Shown: positions 10,832 to 20,337 of the stretch, in pieces | Position numbering within the stretch: position 1 is the first letter of the stretch | Layout of the letters: the number at the start of each line of letters is the position of its first letter | NCBI RefSeq assembly: GCF_037975215.1 | Contig: NZ_CP150239.1 | Coordinates: forward strand, 3,472,001-3,536,000 | DNA: 64,000 bases | Direction of reading: 5' to 3' | Source: Solibacillus sp. FSL R5-0449 | GTDB lineage: Bacteria; Bacillota; Bacilli; Bacillales_A; Planococcaceae | Notes under the pieces: model-generated | Told to the model about the DNA's origin: nothing | The model's database searches: none | Seen by the model: the letters and a program-made list of their open reading frames with translations, nothing else | Position numbers and translations under genes: made by a program

Positions 10832-11370
10832 GCGTTCCCCTCACCTTCCTGTTTTATTTTACTTTCCAATTCCCTTACCTCATCACGTATGGAAGCTGCA
10901 TCTTCAAAACGCTCTTCCGCAATAGCTTGCTGCAGTGATGATCGGAGCTCTTGGATTTGTTGTTCTACTTTTTCTTTTGAAGGCCCTTCTTCCACATACC
11001 CTACATGCTGAGTACCTGCCTGAAGTCGTTCAAGTAGCTGTGGTAATTGCTCGCTAAATGTTTCGTAACATTGGCCGCATCCAAATTTACCTTGCTTTAA
11101 AAACTGCCGGTACGTAAACCCGCAGGAAGGGCAGGATTTTGGGCTGTTTGTATTCGTTGTCGTACTTTCTTTTTTTGCATTCACAGGTACAAAATTGAAC
11201 CAATTTGAAATAAGCTGCTGAAGAGATGCTGGCTCTTCATTTACATCAAATTGAAATGGATGAAATTGAGTAGCACATACTTCACAGTAGTGACGTTCTA
11301 CTTTTTGCCCATTGTGAACTTGAGTAACGGTAACATTGGCATGACGCTGTTTACAATGCTCACATATCAT
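10828..11370 (-). CDS. mcsA: McsA, zinc-binding activator of McsB
   Basis: McsA activates the McsB arginine kinase and modulates CtsR. The 180-residue protein carries CxxC pairs forming two zinc modules: CEHCKQRHA with HYCEVCA at the N-terminus, and CPSCGFTY with GCGQCYETF in the middle. A C-terminal UVR motif (RFEDAASIRDEVRELESKI) contacts ClpC-type partners. It is 12 bases downstream of ctsR and overlaps mcsB. Confidence 0.95.
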   Translation of the reverse strand: MICEHCKQRHANVTVTQVHNGQKVERHYCEVCATQFHPFQFDVNEEPASLQQLISNWFNFVPVNAKKESTTTNTNSPKSCPSCGFTYRQFLKQGKFGCGQCYETFSEQLPQLLERLQAGTQHVGYVEEGPSKEKVEQQIQELRSSLQQAIAEERFEDAASIRDEVRELESKIKQEGEGNA

Positions 11371-11382
11371 AATAATCCACCT

Positions 11383-11847
11383 CTACTTTTCAAAAGAAAT
11401 CGTTTGTAGCATCGCATGCATAATACGTGCTCTTAGCTGATCACGCAGCGGTAAAGCTACCTGTAATGTGACCCGATCTAAAGCGGCTTTCATGATGCTT
11501 CCTTCTCGCTCTGTAATAATATCCTCTTCCAATAACCGGAAAATAATACGTTCAGCATTAGTCTGAGCAATGGCATTACCTATTTGTGTTTCCATTTCGT
11601 CCAGTAAATTTTTCTTAGAGTGGATTGTTACACGCAAAATCCGAATATAACCGCCACCACCCCGCTTACTCTCTACATAGTAGCCATGCTCGGTCGTGAA
11701 ACGTGTATTGATAACGTAATTGATTTGAGAAGGAGCGCAGGCAAATTGCTTAGCTAATTCGTTACGCTTTATTTCAATAAGTCCCTGTCCCTCTAATTCA
11801 ATAACTTCCTTCAAATACCCTTCAATTATGTCAGATATATTCCTCAT
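11383..11847 (-). CDS. ctsR: heat-shock repressor CtsR
   Basis: CtsR represses clp genes by binding a direct heptad repeat, and it is released by heat and removed through McsB/ClpCP. The 154-residue protein begins MRNISDIIEGYL, matching the start of B. subtilis CtsR. It contains the DNA-binding helix-turn-helix and the glycine-rich wing ESKRGGGGYIRI (about 60-72). I use ATG 11847, with AGAGGTGA 8 bases upstream, rather than the GTG four codons earlier. Its own promoter carries a CtsR box, so it is autoregulated. Confidence 0.96.
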   Translation of the reverse strand: MRNISDIIEGYLKEVIELEGQGLIEIKRNELAKQFACAPSQINYVINTRFTTEHGYYVESKRGGGGYIRILRVTIHSKKNLLDEMETQIGNAIAQTNAERIIFRLLEEDIITEREGSIMKAALDRVTLQVALPLRDQLRARIMHAMLQTISFEK

Positions 11848-11874
11848 GCTGTCTCTCACCTCTCATCAACTGAC

Positions 11875-11891
11875 TTTGACTATCTTTGACT
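11875..11891 (-). promoter_or_regulatory. CtsR operator
   Basis: The minus strand reads AGTCAAA GAT AGTCAAA, an exact match to the CtsR consensus RGTCAAA-NAN-RGTCAAA. It lies just downstream of the -10 box and 28 bases before the ctsR start, so bound CtsR would block transcription. Confidence 0.95.
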
Positions 11892-11893
11892 TA

Positions 11894-11923
11894 AATATAC
11901 AACATTTATTTTTTGTAATGCAA
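11894..11923 (-). promoter_or_regulatory. sigma-A promoter of the ctsR operon
   Basis: TTGCAT (-35), an 18-base spacer and TATATT (-10) on the minus strand, immediately upstream of the CtsR operator. Confidence 0.7.
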
Positions 11924-11980
11924 CTAATCACTCTTGTTTTAGGTTTCCCTATTTTTACATTAATAAATCCCTATTTATGT

Positions 11981-12019
11981 AAAAAAAGCGATAAGGTGTT
12001 TTTAAACAAACCTTACCGC
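11981..12019 (-). terminator. terminator after the DUF4870 gene
   Basis: On the minus strand GCGGTAAGGT pairs with ACCTTATCGC (one G-T pair) and is followed by seven T, shortly past the DUF4870 stop. Confidence 0.8.
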
Positions 12020-12049
12020 TTTTATGAACTTTGCCAGAATGAGGATAAA

Positions 12050-12355
12050 TTATACCCAGCGTCCGACAATTGGATAATTCCAGTGCTGATCAGATAATGC
12101 TTTTACAATACCGATAATCGGTGCAATCCAGAAGATGACCAAAAATACTAACAGGAATGGTAAACCAATTAAAACTACAGAAAGAACTCCTGCAATCGCT
12201 ATTAAAATTCCGAATACAATCTGGAAAAGCAATGCCTGGATTGCTGTACGTTTTACTTCATCTTCAGAACTTATTAAGAAAAACAGAATCGGTACTAGGA
12301 ATGGTGCAAAGAATGCACTGGCATGTATGATGATTTTCGACCATTTAGATTCCAT
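12050..12355 (-). CDS. DUF4870 family small membrane protein
   Basis: A 101-residue protein with three hydrophobic segments (about 8-28, 41-66 and 67-87) and the polar loop EDEVKRTAIQALLFQ, a layout typical of DUF4870. The molecular role of this family is unknown. It is transcribed alone, with its own terminator between it and ctsR. Confidence 0.75.
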   Translation of the reverse strand: MESKWSKIIIHASAFFAPFLVPILFFLISSEDEVKRTAIQALLFQIVFGILIAIAGVLSVVLIGLPFLLVFLVIFWIAPIIGIVKALSDQHWNYPIVGRWV

Positions 12356-12427
12356 TTGATATCAACCTCACTTTAGTTTATTAGCTTATTTACGGATAAT
12401 ATTCATAAAAGTTTCATAGAGAGGACA

Positions 12428-12455
12428 AAAATCCCGAATTTTATTTCGAGATTTT
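12428..12455 (-). terminator. terminator after small membrane protein gene
   Basis: An 11-bp stem on the minus strand (AAAATCTCGAA/TTCGGGATTTT, one T-G pair) followed by T's, 20 bases past the stop at 12476. Confidence 0.65.
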
Positions 12456-12475
12456 TAAATAACGTCGATATTTAA

Positions 12476-12688
12476 TCAGTATGGGCCTCTATCCTTCGGG
12501 TTGTCGCCTTCCTGAGGAAATAAAAAGTAGGAAATAACCGCGGTTAGGATTGTTGCTCCGATAACTATTAATATGCGGTCACGACTGCCTACTTCTGCGT
12601 AATTATTAACCAGCATAATATACGATGCAATCGCCACCCCTAGGGACAAAGGTAAAACAAATTTCAAACGCCCTTTATGAAACTTCAT
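12476..12688 (-). CDS. small two-segment membrane protein, unknown function
   Basis: A product of about 70 residues with a basic N-terminus (MKFHKGRLKF), two hydrophobic stretches (about 10-27 and 38-56) and a charged, Pro-rich tail ending DNPKDRGPY. I do not recognise the family. ATG 12688 is preferred because AAAGG lies about 10 bases upstream; a GTG six codons earlier lacks a site. The dedicated terminator supports a real gene. Confidence 0.6.
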   Translation of the reverse strand: MKFHKGRLKFVLPLSLGVAIASYIMLVNNYAEVGSRDRILIVIGATILTAVISYFLFPQEGDNPKDRGPY

Positions 12689-12853
12689 CTTTACAACGCC
12701 TTTCACTATTTACTGCATCTATTTTAATAGTTATTATCTTACCTTAAATACAAATTACTGTAAATTTTAATTCTTTATAGAAATATTACTGATACTAACC
12801 GATATAAACAGTAAAATAGTATTATTTAATAAATATACGAAACGAGGAAGAAC

Positions 12854-14167
12854 ATGGGTATTCTGTTTTCAAGAGCAACAAAAGTTTCAAATAAGCCATT
12901 TTTTGATATAGCTGAGTACAGTCAGCAAGTAAATTTGGATGTTTCAAACTATCCTAACTTACATAAACAGCTTCAATTACTAAAATTAACGAAAGAGGAT
13001 TTAGCCGTGATTAAACAGCTGGAGCCTTTTGCACAACAGGTAGTTCCGGTTATGGTGGAAAAGTTTTACGGTGCAATTAGCTTAAGTCCTGAACTCGTAG
13101 ATATTATAGGAAGCTCAGCTCGAATGGAGCGACTTAAAGGTACTTTAACAAAGCATTTAGAAGCGATGTTCAACTGTAATATCGATTCTAAATACATAGA
13201 GGAACGACAAACGATTGCGCATGTCCATGTCAAAATCGGATTGCAATCAAAGTGGTATATTGCATCATTCCAATCGCTAATGACAACGTTTATCGACTTT
13301 ATCAGTAAAATTGAAATGTCGAATGGAGAAATGGCTAAAGCTATAGATGCCTTTTCAAAGCTAATCAACCTCGAGCAGCAGCTTGTAATTGAAGCCTATG
13401 AAAAAGAAGAACAGCGCATTAGTACTGAAAGTTTGGAAATGAAATCCCGAATTGTTGAGCGAATTCAACAAACAGCACAAGAATTAACGCATATTAGTGA
13501 TCAGACAAATGCCTCGTTACAGGAAATCGCGAGTCAATCTGAAGAAATTGCTTCGAATACAACTCAAGGCTTAAATTTTGTTGCGGAAACGGAAAATAAA
13601 TCAACGACAGGTACTACCTATTTAATTAACCAAACAGCTATTATGACAAACATTTTAGATCGTGTGGATACACTTGAATCATCAATGGTTAAACTGAGTC
13701 AATCATCTAAAAAAATTGCCGAGATTGTTGGATTAGTAACGGGAATTGCCGATCAGACAAACTTGCTTGCATTAAATGCATCTATTGAAGCAGCACGTGC
13801 AGGTGAACACGGAAAAGGATTTGCCGTAGTAGCTGATGAAGTTCGAAAGCTTGCTGAGGAAACTAAAAATGCGGTACAGAACGTTTCCCATTTAATTAAA
13901 GAAACGGAACTGAGTATTTCACAAATGTCCGATTCTGTATCAAGTGTTGATGAACAAGTAAAAATGAGCGTGGATACACAAAAAAGCTTGGCGGATTCCT
14001 TTACATCCATCACAGAAGCCGTACATGGTATCAAAACGCAATATGAAAATACAAATGAAGACATTCATGCCATTTCGTCTGTTATTACCGGTTTAACACA
14101 TACAACAAACAATGTATTAACTTCATCGGATTCATTGCTCCATATTGTTCAGGAGCTGCATGATTAA
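12854..14167 (+). CDS. hemAT: globin-coupled methyl-accepting chemotaxis protein (HemAT type)
   Basis: A soluble aerotaxis transducer of 437 residues, close to the 432 of B. subtilis HemAT, with no membrane segment. Residues ~25-185 form a protoglobin domain. The [10 protein letters not shown] segment carries the likely haem-ligating histidine, followed by [10 protein letters not shown]. Residues ~200-437 are the MCP signalling coiled coil, with the highly conserved hairpin tip around [19 protein letters not shown]. It should bind O2 at haem and signal to CheA/CheW. The gene is monocistronic, with a strong terminator downstream. Confidence 0.95.
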   Translation: MGILFSRATKVSNKPFFDIAEYSQQVNLDVSNYPNLHKQLQLLKLTKEDLAVIKQLEPFAQQVVPVMVEKFYGAISLSPELVDIIGSSARMERLKGTLTKHLEAMFNCNIDSKYIEERQTIAHVHVKIGLQSKWYIASFQSLMTTFIDFISKIEMSNGEMAKAIDAFSKLINLEQQLVIEAYEKEEQRISTESLEMKSRIVERIQQTAQELTHISDQTNASLQEIASQSEEIASNTTQGLNFVAETENKSTTGTTYLINQTAIMTNILDRVDTLESSMVKLSQSSKKIAEIVGLVTGIADQTNLLALNASIEAARAGEHGKGFAVVADEVRKLAEETKNAVQNVSHLIKETELSISQMSDSVSSVDEQVKMSVDTQKSLADSFTSITEAVHGIKTQYENTNEDIHAISSVITGLTHTTNNVLTSSDSLLHIVQELHD

Positions 14168-14182
14168 TTTTATTTAAATACT

Positions 14183-14222
14183 AAAGGGATACCAAATGTT
14201 AATTTGCATTTGGTATCCCTTT
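14183..14222. terminator. bidirectional terminator between hemAT and thioesterase gene
   Basis: A 16-bp perfect stem (AAAGGGATACCAAATG and its complement) with an 8-nt loop and T-rich ends on both strands, lying between convergent genes. Confidence 0.9.
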
Positions 14223-14224
14223 TA

Positions 14225-14713
14225 TTATGCACGGCGTTTTTTTGATAATGCCCGCTTTTGTTTTCGATGTTCCTGACGAATCGGGCCTGTTTCAAATAAA
14301 TGGCGTTCGAAATCTGTTTCTGGTTCAACACCCGGCACTTCTTTCGGCTTGCCGTTTTCGTCAATCGCAACCATCGTTACGAAAGATTCCGTCGTTAATT
14401 TCTTTGCACCTGTTTTAATATTTCTTGATACGACCCGTACATACACTTCCATTGAAGTACGGCCTGTCCCGGAAACAACAGCTTCCAACTCAATCATATC
14501 ACCTGCATAGGCAGAGGATACGAAATCGACTGAGTCAAAAGAAGCAGTAACGACTTCGCCTTGGCAATGTTTCATTGCTGCAATCGCTGCAATTTCATCA
14601 ATATATGCTAACACTTTTCCTCCGAATATCGACTGATGATGATTTGTATCAGGAGGTAGTACTAATCGTGTCTGGATAGATTTTGAAAAGCTCATCGGCA
14701 GAGTATTTTTCAT
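14225..14713 (-). CDS. acyl-CoA thioesterase, hotdog fold (YkhA-like)
   Basis: A 162-residue protein of the acyl-CoA hydrolase/BACH hotdog family, which releases CoA from acyl-CoA. Diagnostic features are NHHQSIFGGKVLAYIDEIAA near residues 25-44 (hotdog helix with the catalytic Asp/Glu region) and DSVDFVSSAYAGD. The basic C-terminal tail (EHRKQKRALSKKRRA) is a family trait. The start ATG 14713 has AAAGGAGG 6-8 bases upstream; the longer frame lacks a site. Confidence 0.88.
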   Translation of the reverse strand: MKNTLPMSFSKSIQTRLVLPPDTNHHQSIFGGKVLAYIDEIAAIAAMKHCQGEVVTASFDSVDFVSSAYAGDMIELEAVVSGTGRTSMEVYVRVVSRNIKTGAKKLTTESFVTMVAIDENGKPKEVPGVEPETDFERHLFETGPIRQEHRKQKRALSKKRRA

Positions 14714-14777
14714 AACCTTCCTCCTTTCTGAACTACACTCCATGTTACTATTCAGAAGATGGAAGTGCTAGTCCAAA

Positions 14778-16208
14778 CTATTCATAATTCAACTTCATTG
14801 TAATAAATTTTAAATCGGTCATTTCTTCCACAGCATACTTAATGCCTTCTTTACCGTAACCGCTCATTTTGACGCCTCCATACGGCATATTATCTGTACG
14901 GAATGTCGGAATATCATTAATGATGACTGCACCTGCTTCAATCTCTTCGGCAGCTTTCATCGCATCGGTTAACACATTTGTGTAAATCCCTGCATTTAGT
15001 GCAAGTTCTGATCCGTTGACAAGGGCAATCGCTTCGTCCAATGTCTCATAAGGTACAATGGATACAATCGGTGCAAACGTCTCTTCACAAACAATTTTCA
15101 TATCAGGCTTCACATTTGTCATGACAGTTGGTGAGCATGTGCGCTCTGTAAATTCAGCTCCTGCTGCAACGGTTGCCCCATGCTGTTTCGCCTCTTCAAT
15201 CCAGTTTTTTATACGGCTAACCTCATCAGGATGGATCATTGCACTTACATCCGTTTTTTCATCATGCGGATCTCCGACAACGAGTTTCTTTGTCTCTTCA
15301 ACAAATAATTTTGTGAACTTCTCATAAATCGAACTATGAACATAAATGCGTTGCAATGAAATACATACTTGTCCGGCAAACCCAAATGCTCCGCCTACAC
15401 CGCGCTTCATAATTTTTTCAAGCGGTGTTGAAGGTTCTACGATGAGCGCCGCATTTGAACCAAGCTCCAGTGTAATTTTTCGGAGGCCGACTTTTTCTTT
15501 AATTTTCAGTCCGACCGCACCACTACCTGTAAATGTCACTTTTTTTACAAGTGGATGTGTTACAATTGTTTCGCTCAATTCGCCGCCGCTGCCTGTCACA
15601 ATTTGCAATGCGCCATCCGGTAAACCTGCTTCTTTGAAAATTTCAGCCATTACAAGAGAACTTAACGGCGTTTGAGAGGCAGGCTTTAATACAACTGTAT
15701 TCCCTACAGCAAAGGCTGGGCCTAATTTATGAGCTACAAGATTAAAAGGAAAATTAAACGGTGTAATTGCAGATACTACACCTAATGGAACCCGTTTTGT
15801 ATAACCGATTCTGTCTTTAACGCCAGGTGCTGCATCCATCGGAATCGTTTCGCCCGTACTTTGTTTTGCCGCTTCTGCAGCGAACTGATATGTTGCAATC
15901 GTACGGTCCAATTCGGCAATACCTGCTGAAATCGGTTTAGCCGCTTCATCCGCCAATATTTTTGCAAGTTCCTGTTTACGTTCACGCATAATCGTTACAA
16001 CTTTATATAGAATTTCCGCACGTTCATAAGCAGTCGTTTTTTTGAATGACTGGAATGTTTGATGGGCACCTTCAATCGCACGCTCCACATCCGCTGCTGT
16101 AGCTTTTGCCACATTTGCAAGCACTTCTCCCGTGTAAGGTGCTTTTAACTCTGTTGTTTCTTTTGTACTTTCCCATTTGCCATTAATCCATAATTTAGTC
16201 TGTTTCAT
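14778..16208 (-). CDS. NAD(P)-dependent aldehyde dehydrogenase
   Basis: A 476-residue enzyme of the ALDH superfamily, which oxidises an aldehyde to an acid (or acyl phosphate) with NAD(P). Visible motifs are ITPFNFPFNLVAHK (~145), the general-base region LELGSNAA (~252-259, catalytic Glu) and FGFAGQVCISLQR (~279-291, catalytic Cys). The IHPDEVSRI and CEETFAPIVS segments resemble the lactaldehyde/phosphonoacetaldehyde dehydrogenase branch, but the substrate cannot be fixed from sequence. It lies 31 bases downstream of the DUF4003 gene and upstream of the thioesterase, so the three may be co-transcribed. Confidence 0.9.
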   Translation of the reverse strand: MKQTKLWINGKWESTKETTELKAPYTGEVLANVAKATAADVERAIEGAHQTFQSFKKTTAYERAEILYKVVTIMRERKQELAKILADEAAKPISAGIAELDRTIATYQFAAEAAKQSTGETIPMDAAPGVKDRIGYTKRVPLGVVSAITPFNFPFNLVAHKLGPAFAVGNTVVLKPASQTPLSSLVMAEIFKEAGLPDGALQIVTGSGGELSETIVTHPLVKKVTFTGSGAVGLKIKEKVGLRKITLELGSNAALIVEPSTPLEKIMKRGVGGAFGFAGQVCISLQRIYVHSSIYEKFTKLFVEETKKLVVGDPHDEKTDVSAMIHPDEVSRIKNWIEEAKQHGATVAAGAEFTERTCSPTVMTNVKPDMKIVCEETFAPIVSIVPYETLDEAIALVNGSELALNAGIYTNVLTDAMKAAEEIEAGAVIINDIPTFRTDNMPYGGVKMSGYGKEGIKYAVEEMTDLKFITMKLNYE

Positions 16209-16239
16209 TTAAATCACTCCTCACTATTGTTTACCCAAT

Positions 16240-17214
16240 TTAAAAAATTATATCGAGAATATCGATTGCCAATAGAAATGGTAAATCGCCTATATAATCG
16301 CTCATTGTAAGAGCCTGCATAAATAATAAACTATCGTTGAAATTAGATAATGTATCGTTTTCAATCAAATTTTTCAGCACAAATTGTACAGCGACCATTA
16401 AAGCATACGGTTGCATCCCCATAAACATCGAAAGTTTGGCGAGCATCCTTTCCATTTCTACAATTTCATCGACAACTTCTGATGTAGCGCCTGCTACAGC
16501 AAGCAACGCTATATACGGATAAAATCTTTTCTTCACTTTCACACCACTATTTATAAATGACTGCCTCATCGCAACTACATATTCAGTCAATACAGGCTGA
16601 AATTCTTCATCATACAATGACAATAGCTGAGTCATTGCCTGCAGGGCATCACCGTTTTTAAATCCTTCGCTGTGCAATGCATCATAGTATTTCCGCATTG
16701 TTTCGGCAAGATTAACTGGATTACTTTGCTTCTTTGTCAGTAAAACCGCGTAGGGGATATCATCTTTTCCCGTCAGGAAGTAATGATGCTTTTTCATCTC
16801 ATTATGTAAAATTTTTGCTCTTTTCGCATGTGCTTCGTCCGTTAAAAAAAGGGATGCAATGTGTAGATAGCCGCTGCTTTTAAACCCTGCGCTCAATAAT
16901 GCCTTTTCATTGGACCTTACTCGGTGAAGCTCCTGTTCAGGCTGCGGATGCAATACGAAATGCCCTAACATTTTATACGTTAATACCGATTTATTTGATG
17001 GTGTAGAGAAAAACTCAAAAAATGATTGCTTCGATTTTTGACTATGTATACCTTTTACATTTTTCTCAAATAAAGGACCATTAAATGTTTCACGTGAAAA
17101 TGTAAATTGTACCGCTAGCGGTATGCGGGCATTGCTTTGGACATCTGACCCGAAAAATAGCTCCATCCGCTCATTATTGTTTTTAAGTAATTGTATAAAA
17201 GCTGTTTGATCCAT
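16240..17214 (-). CDS. DUF4003-like protein
   Basis: A 324-residue cytosolic-looking, mostly alpha-helical protein without a signal peptide. Its length and segments such as YAVLLTKK and YPYIALLAVAG recall the DUF4003 family of Bacillales. No catalytic motif is visible and the function is unknown. It probably shares a transcript with the aldehyde dehydrogenase that starts 31 bases after its stop. Confidence 0.6.
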   Translation of the reverse strand: MDQTAFIQLLKNNNERMELFFGSDVQSNARIPLAVQFTFSRETFNGPLFEKNVKGIHSQKSKQSFFEFFSTPSNKSVLTYKMLGHFVLHPQPEQELHRVRSNEKALLSAGFKSSGYLHIASLFLTDEAHAKRAKILHNEMKKHHYFLTGKDDIPYAVLLTKKQSNPVNLAETMRKYYDALHSEGFKNGDALQAMTQLLSLYDEEFQPVLTEYVVAMRQSFINSGVKVKKRFYPYIALLAVAGATSEVVDEIVEMERMLAKLSMFMGMQPYALMVAVQFVLKNLIENDTLSNFNDSLLFMQALTMSDYIGDLPFLLAIDILDIIF

Positions 17215-17283
17215 CAGTTCACACTCCTACTTATGATTATACGCCTAAAATTTTGAAGTAAAAAAATTTTGCTTATGTCCAAT

Positions 17284-17324
17284 AAAAAAAGAGAATGCTG
17301 ATTGTCGCAACAGCATTCCCTTTT
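17284..17324 (-). terminator. terminator of the aldehyde dehydrogenase-DUF779 operon
   Basis: A 14-bp stem on the minus strand (AAAAGGGAATGCTG with CAGCATTCTCTTTT, one G-T pair) followed by seven T, 7 bases past the DUF779 stop. Confidence 0.85.
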
Positions 17325-17330
17325 CCACCA

Positions 17331-17696
17331 TTATACTTGAAGCTCATCAAGCTCTTCTTTTGTGAAGGCCCGTGATCTAGATAAAAAGCGCTTCCCTTCC
17401 ACGCCTTCCAATGAAAACATTCCACCGCGTCCATCGACGACATCAATAATAATCTGTGTATGCTTCCAATAATCGTATTGGTTTTTGTGCATATAAAACG
17501 GACTGCCACCAATATGACCAAGCAATATATCCTGGTTGCCGATAATTAAATCGCCATCCGGATAACACATTGGGGACGAACCATCACAGCACCCCCCGGA
17601 TTGATGGAACATAATCGGTCCGTGACGTTCTTTCAACTTCTCGATTAATTGCAGTGCTGCATCGGTTGCAATAACGCGTTCAACCAAATTTCGCAC
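17331..17696 (-). CDS. DUF779 protein, aldehyde dehydrogenase partner
   Basis: A 121-residue DUF779 protein. It shows the family pattern HQSGGCCDGSSPMCY (Cys-rich, possible metal or redox site) and GGSPFYMHKNQYDYW. DUF779 genes recur next to acetaldehyde dehydrogenases of the AcoD type, as here (8-base gap), which suggests an accessory or maturation role. Start choice is open: GTG 17696 is used here, but AGGGGGTG sits 6 bases before an in-frame TTG at 17687, which may be the true start. Confidence 0.85.
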   Translation of the reverse strand: MRNLVERVIATDAALQLIEKLKERHGPIMFHQSGGCCDGSSPMCYPDGDLIIGNQDILLGHIGGSPFYMHKNQYDYWKHTQIIIDVVDGRGGMFSLEGVEGKRFLSRSRAFTKEELDELQV

Positions 17697-17704
17697 CCCC
17701 TCTC

Positions 17705-19231
17705 TTAGAAGAAGCCTAGGCGGTTTTCATCATAGCTTACTAAAAGGTTTTTCGTTTGCTGATAGTGGCTTAACATCATTTTATGTGTTTCGCGTCCAAT
17801 ACCACTCATCTTGTAGCCGCCGAATGCAGCATGTGCCGGATATGCATGGTAGCAGTTTGTCCATACACGCCCTGCCTGAATACCACGGCCGAAGCGGTAA
17901 GCGGTATTCATATCACGTGTCCAAACACCTGATCCCAATCCGTATAATGTATCATTTGCGATTTCCAAAGCTTCTTCTTTCGTTTTGAATGTTGTAACAG
18001 CGACAACCGGACCGAAAATCTCCTCTTGGAAAATACGCATTTTATTGTGACCTTTAAATACAGTCGGTTTAATATAGTAGCCTTCTGCGAAGTCGCCGCC
18101 TAGATTATTTTTCTCGCCGCCGATTAAGCATTCTGCCCCTTCTTCTTTACCGATTTGTAAATAAGATTGAATTTTTTCCATTTGTTCTGATGATGCTTGA
18201 GCACCCATCATTGTATCTGTATCTAAAGGGTTACCTGTTTTAATTGCTTCTACACGCTTTAATACGCGCTCCATAAATTTCTCGTAAATTGACTCCTGAA
18301 TAAGTGCACGCGAAGGACATGTACATACTTCACCTTGGTTTAAAGCGAATAATACAAAGCCTTCCACCGCTTTATCCAAAAATGCATCGTCTGCATCCAT
18401 AATGTCTTCAAAGAAAATGTTCGGTGATTTACCGCCCAATTCCAGAGTAACCGGAATTAGATTTTGTGATGCATATTGCATAATAAGGCGACCTGTCGTC
18501 GTCTCACCGGTAAACGCTATTTTGCCAATGCGCGGGTTTGATGCTAACGGCTTACCTGCTTCCAGACCGAAGCCATTCACAACATTCAACACACCTGGCG
18601 GAAGTAAATCTTCAATTAGCTCAACAAGTACTAAAATGGATGCCGGTGTTTGCTCAGCCGGTTTTAATACGACACAGTTCCCTGCAGCTAATGCAGGTGC
18701 CAATTTCCAGACAGCCATCAATAACGGGAAGTTCCATGGAATAATTTGTCCAACGACACCAATCGGCTCATGGAAGTGATAGGCCACTGTATTTTCATCA
18801 ATCTGACTAAGAGACCCTTCCTGTGCGCGTAAAGCACCCGCAAAATAGCGGAAGTGATCAATGCCCAAAGGTAAATCTGCATTCAATGTTTCACGTACTG
18901 CCTTACCGTTATCCCATGTTTCTGCAACGGCCAGCATTTCTAAATTCTGCTCCATACGATCTGCAATTTTAAGTAAAATATTCGAGCGCTCAGTTGCTGA
19001 TGTCTTACCCCACGCATCTTTTGCTGCATGTGCTGCATCTAAAGCAAGCTCGATATCCTCTTCCGTAGAGCGCGCCACTTTGGTAAATACTTTACCCGTT
19101 ACAGGAGTAATATTGTCGAAGTACTCCCCTTTTACTGGCGGTGTCCATTTACCACCGATAAAGTTGTCGTAACGCTCCTTGAAATTTACTAATGCGCCAT
19201 CCGTGTTTGGATTTTGATACACTGCTGCCAT
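17705..19231 (-). CDS. acetaldehyde dehydrogenase (AcoD-type aldehyde dehydrogenase)
   Basis: A 508-residue ALDH that oxidises aldehydes, probably acetaldehyde to acetate, with NAD. Motifs are [20 protein letters not shown] (~158-177), [14 protein letters not shown] (~264) and [17 protein letters not shown], in which the double cysteine (CTC) at the active site is typical of the AcoD/ExaC class. Coupling to DUF779 supports that class. ATG 19231 has AAAGGGGAGA upstream and is preferred over a GTG seven codons earlier. A 13-bp odd-centred palindrome lies just upstream at 19257-19269. Confidence 0.92.
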   Translation of the reverse strand: MAAVYQNPNTDGALVNFKERYDNFIGGKWTPPVKGEYFDNITPVTGKVFTKVARSTEEDIELALDAAHAAKDAWGKTSATERSNILLKIADRMEQNLEMLAVAETWDNGKAVRETLNADLPLGIDHFRYFAGALRAQEGSLSQIDENTVAYHFHEPIGVVGQIIPWNFPLLMAVWKLAPALAAGNCVVLKPAEQTPASILVLVELIEDLLPPGVLNVVNGFGLEAGKPLASNPRIGKIAFTGETTTGRLIMQYASQNLIPVTLELGGKSPNIFFEDIMDADDAFLDKAVEGFVLFALNQGEVCTCPSRALIQESIYEKFMERVLKRVEAIKTGNPLDTDTMMGAQASSEQMEKIQSYLQIGKEEGAECLIGGEKNNLGGDFAEGYYIKPTVFKGHNKMRIFQEEIFGPVVAVTTFKTKEEALEIANDTLYGLGSGVWTRDMNTAYRFGRGIQAGRVWTNCYHAYPAHAAFGGYKMSGIGRETHKMMLSHYQQTKNLLVSYDENRLGFF

Positions 19232-19583
19232 TGAAATCTCTCCCCTTTGCACAAATTATGGTGACCATACCTTCTCATAAAAAGGTTATGCTGAAATCCA
19301 TGCTGTAAAGCTCACTCTTCTGTGAGAGGTATCTTCATCTACTATATTGTCAGAAAAGTGGAATCATTTCAAATATTAAACTACAATTTTCTGATTATTT
19401 TATTATTCGCCACTCTGTTATACTGAAAAAAGAGAATACTATTATAAAAATGTATAAAACGGGTAAATTCCAGTAAAGATAGGTTTGTTCGCTATAGAAA
19501 CAAGTGTCATTTTAAATGAAGTAATACAAAATTAAAGATATATTCATGTATACTGAAGATATTCTATTAGTAGGTGAAAAATT

Positions 19584-20288
19584 ATGAGAATCAATAAATT
19601 TTTAGCAGAAACAGGTATCGTGTCACGTCGCGGTGCAGATAAATGGGTAGAAGACGGCCGTGTAAAAATCAATGGGGTTGTGGCGACAAACGGCAGCCAA
19701 GTTGAAACAGGCGATGAAGTATTAGTTGACGGCAAGCCTGTAAAGAGACAGGAAGAATTAGTCTATATCGTACTGAACAAGCCTGTTGGAATTACAAGTA
19801 CAACGGAAAAACATATCGAAGGAAATGTCGTGGATTTTGTAAACCACCCTTTGCGTATTTTCCATATCGGACGTCTGGATAAAGATTCAGAAGGCTTACT
19901 GCTTCTTACAAATGACGGTGATATCGTCAATGAAATTTTGCGGGCAGAAAATCATCATGAAAAGGAATATGTTGTACAGGTGGACAAGCCGATTACCGAT
20001 CAGTTTATCCGTGATATGAGCTCGGGTGTGGAAATTCTAGATACAACGACATTACCTTGCAAAGTAGAAAAGGTTTCCTCGAAAGTATTTAAAATTATTT
20101 TAGAGCAAGGGTTAAATCGCCAAATTCGCCGCATGTGTTCTGCTCTCGGCTATTCTGTACAGCGATTACAGCGCATTCGTATTATGAATATTCATATCGG
20201 CAATTTAAAAGTCGGACAGTGGCGTGACCTTACAGATAAAGAACGAAATGAACTGTTCCAGTTACTGAACTACACACCAAAGCAATAA
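19584..20288 (+). CDS. rluF: 23S rRNA pseudouridine synthase (RluF/YjbC type)
   Basis: A 234-residue pseudouridine synthase that isomerises uridine in 23S rRNA. An N-terminal S4 RNA-binding domain (RINKFLAETGIVSRRGADKW) is followed by the RsuA/RluB/E/F catalytic domain, with the signature GRLDKDSEGLLLLTNDGD (~96-113, catalytic Asp) and GLNRQIRRMCSALGY (~176). The sequence is closest to the RluF (U2604) branch. Bases 19232-19583 contain no gene, only the divergent promoter regions. Confidence 0.92.
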   Translation: MRINKFLAETGIVSRRGADKWVEDGRVKINGVVATNGSQVETGDEVLVDGKPVKRQEELVYIVLNKPVGITSTTEKHIEGNVVDFVNHPLRIFHIGRLDKDSEGLLLLTNDGDIVNEILRAENHHEKEYVVQVDKPITDQFIRDMSSGVEILDTTTLPCKVEKVSSKVFKIILEQGLNRQIRRMCSALGYSVQRLQRIRIMNIHIGNLKVGQWRDLTDKERNELFQLLNYTPKQ

Positions 20289-20337
20289 GGACTTTTTATA
20301 TTGTGAAGGTTCCTTTATATGCAAAGGGGGTATCATC

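Noticed and set aside
19257-19269. TATGGTGACCATA palindrome upstream of the AcoD-type dehydrogenase as a regulator site
   Set aside because: Only 13 bases with an odd centre and no known match; I also looked for a -12/-24 (sigma-54) promoter there and saw none.
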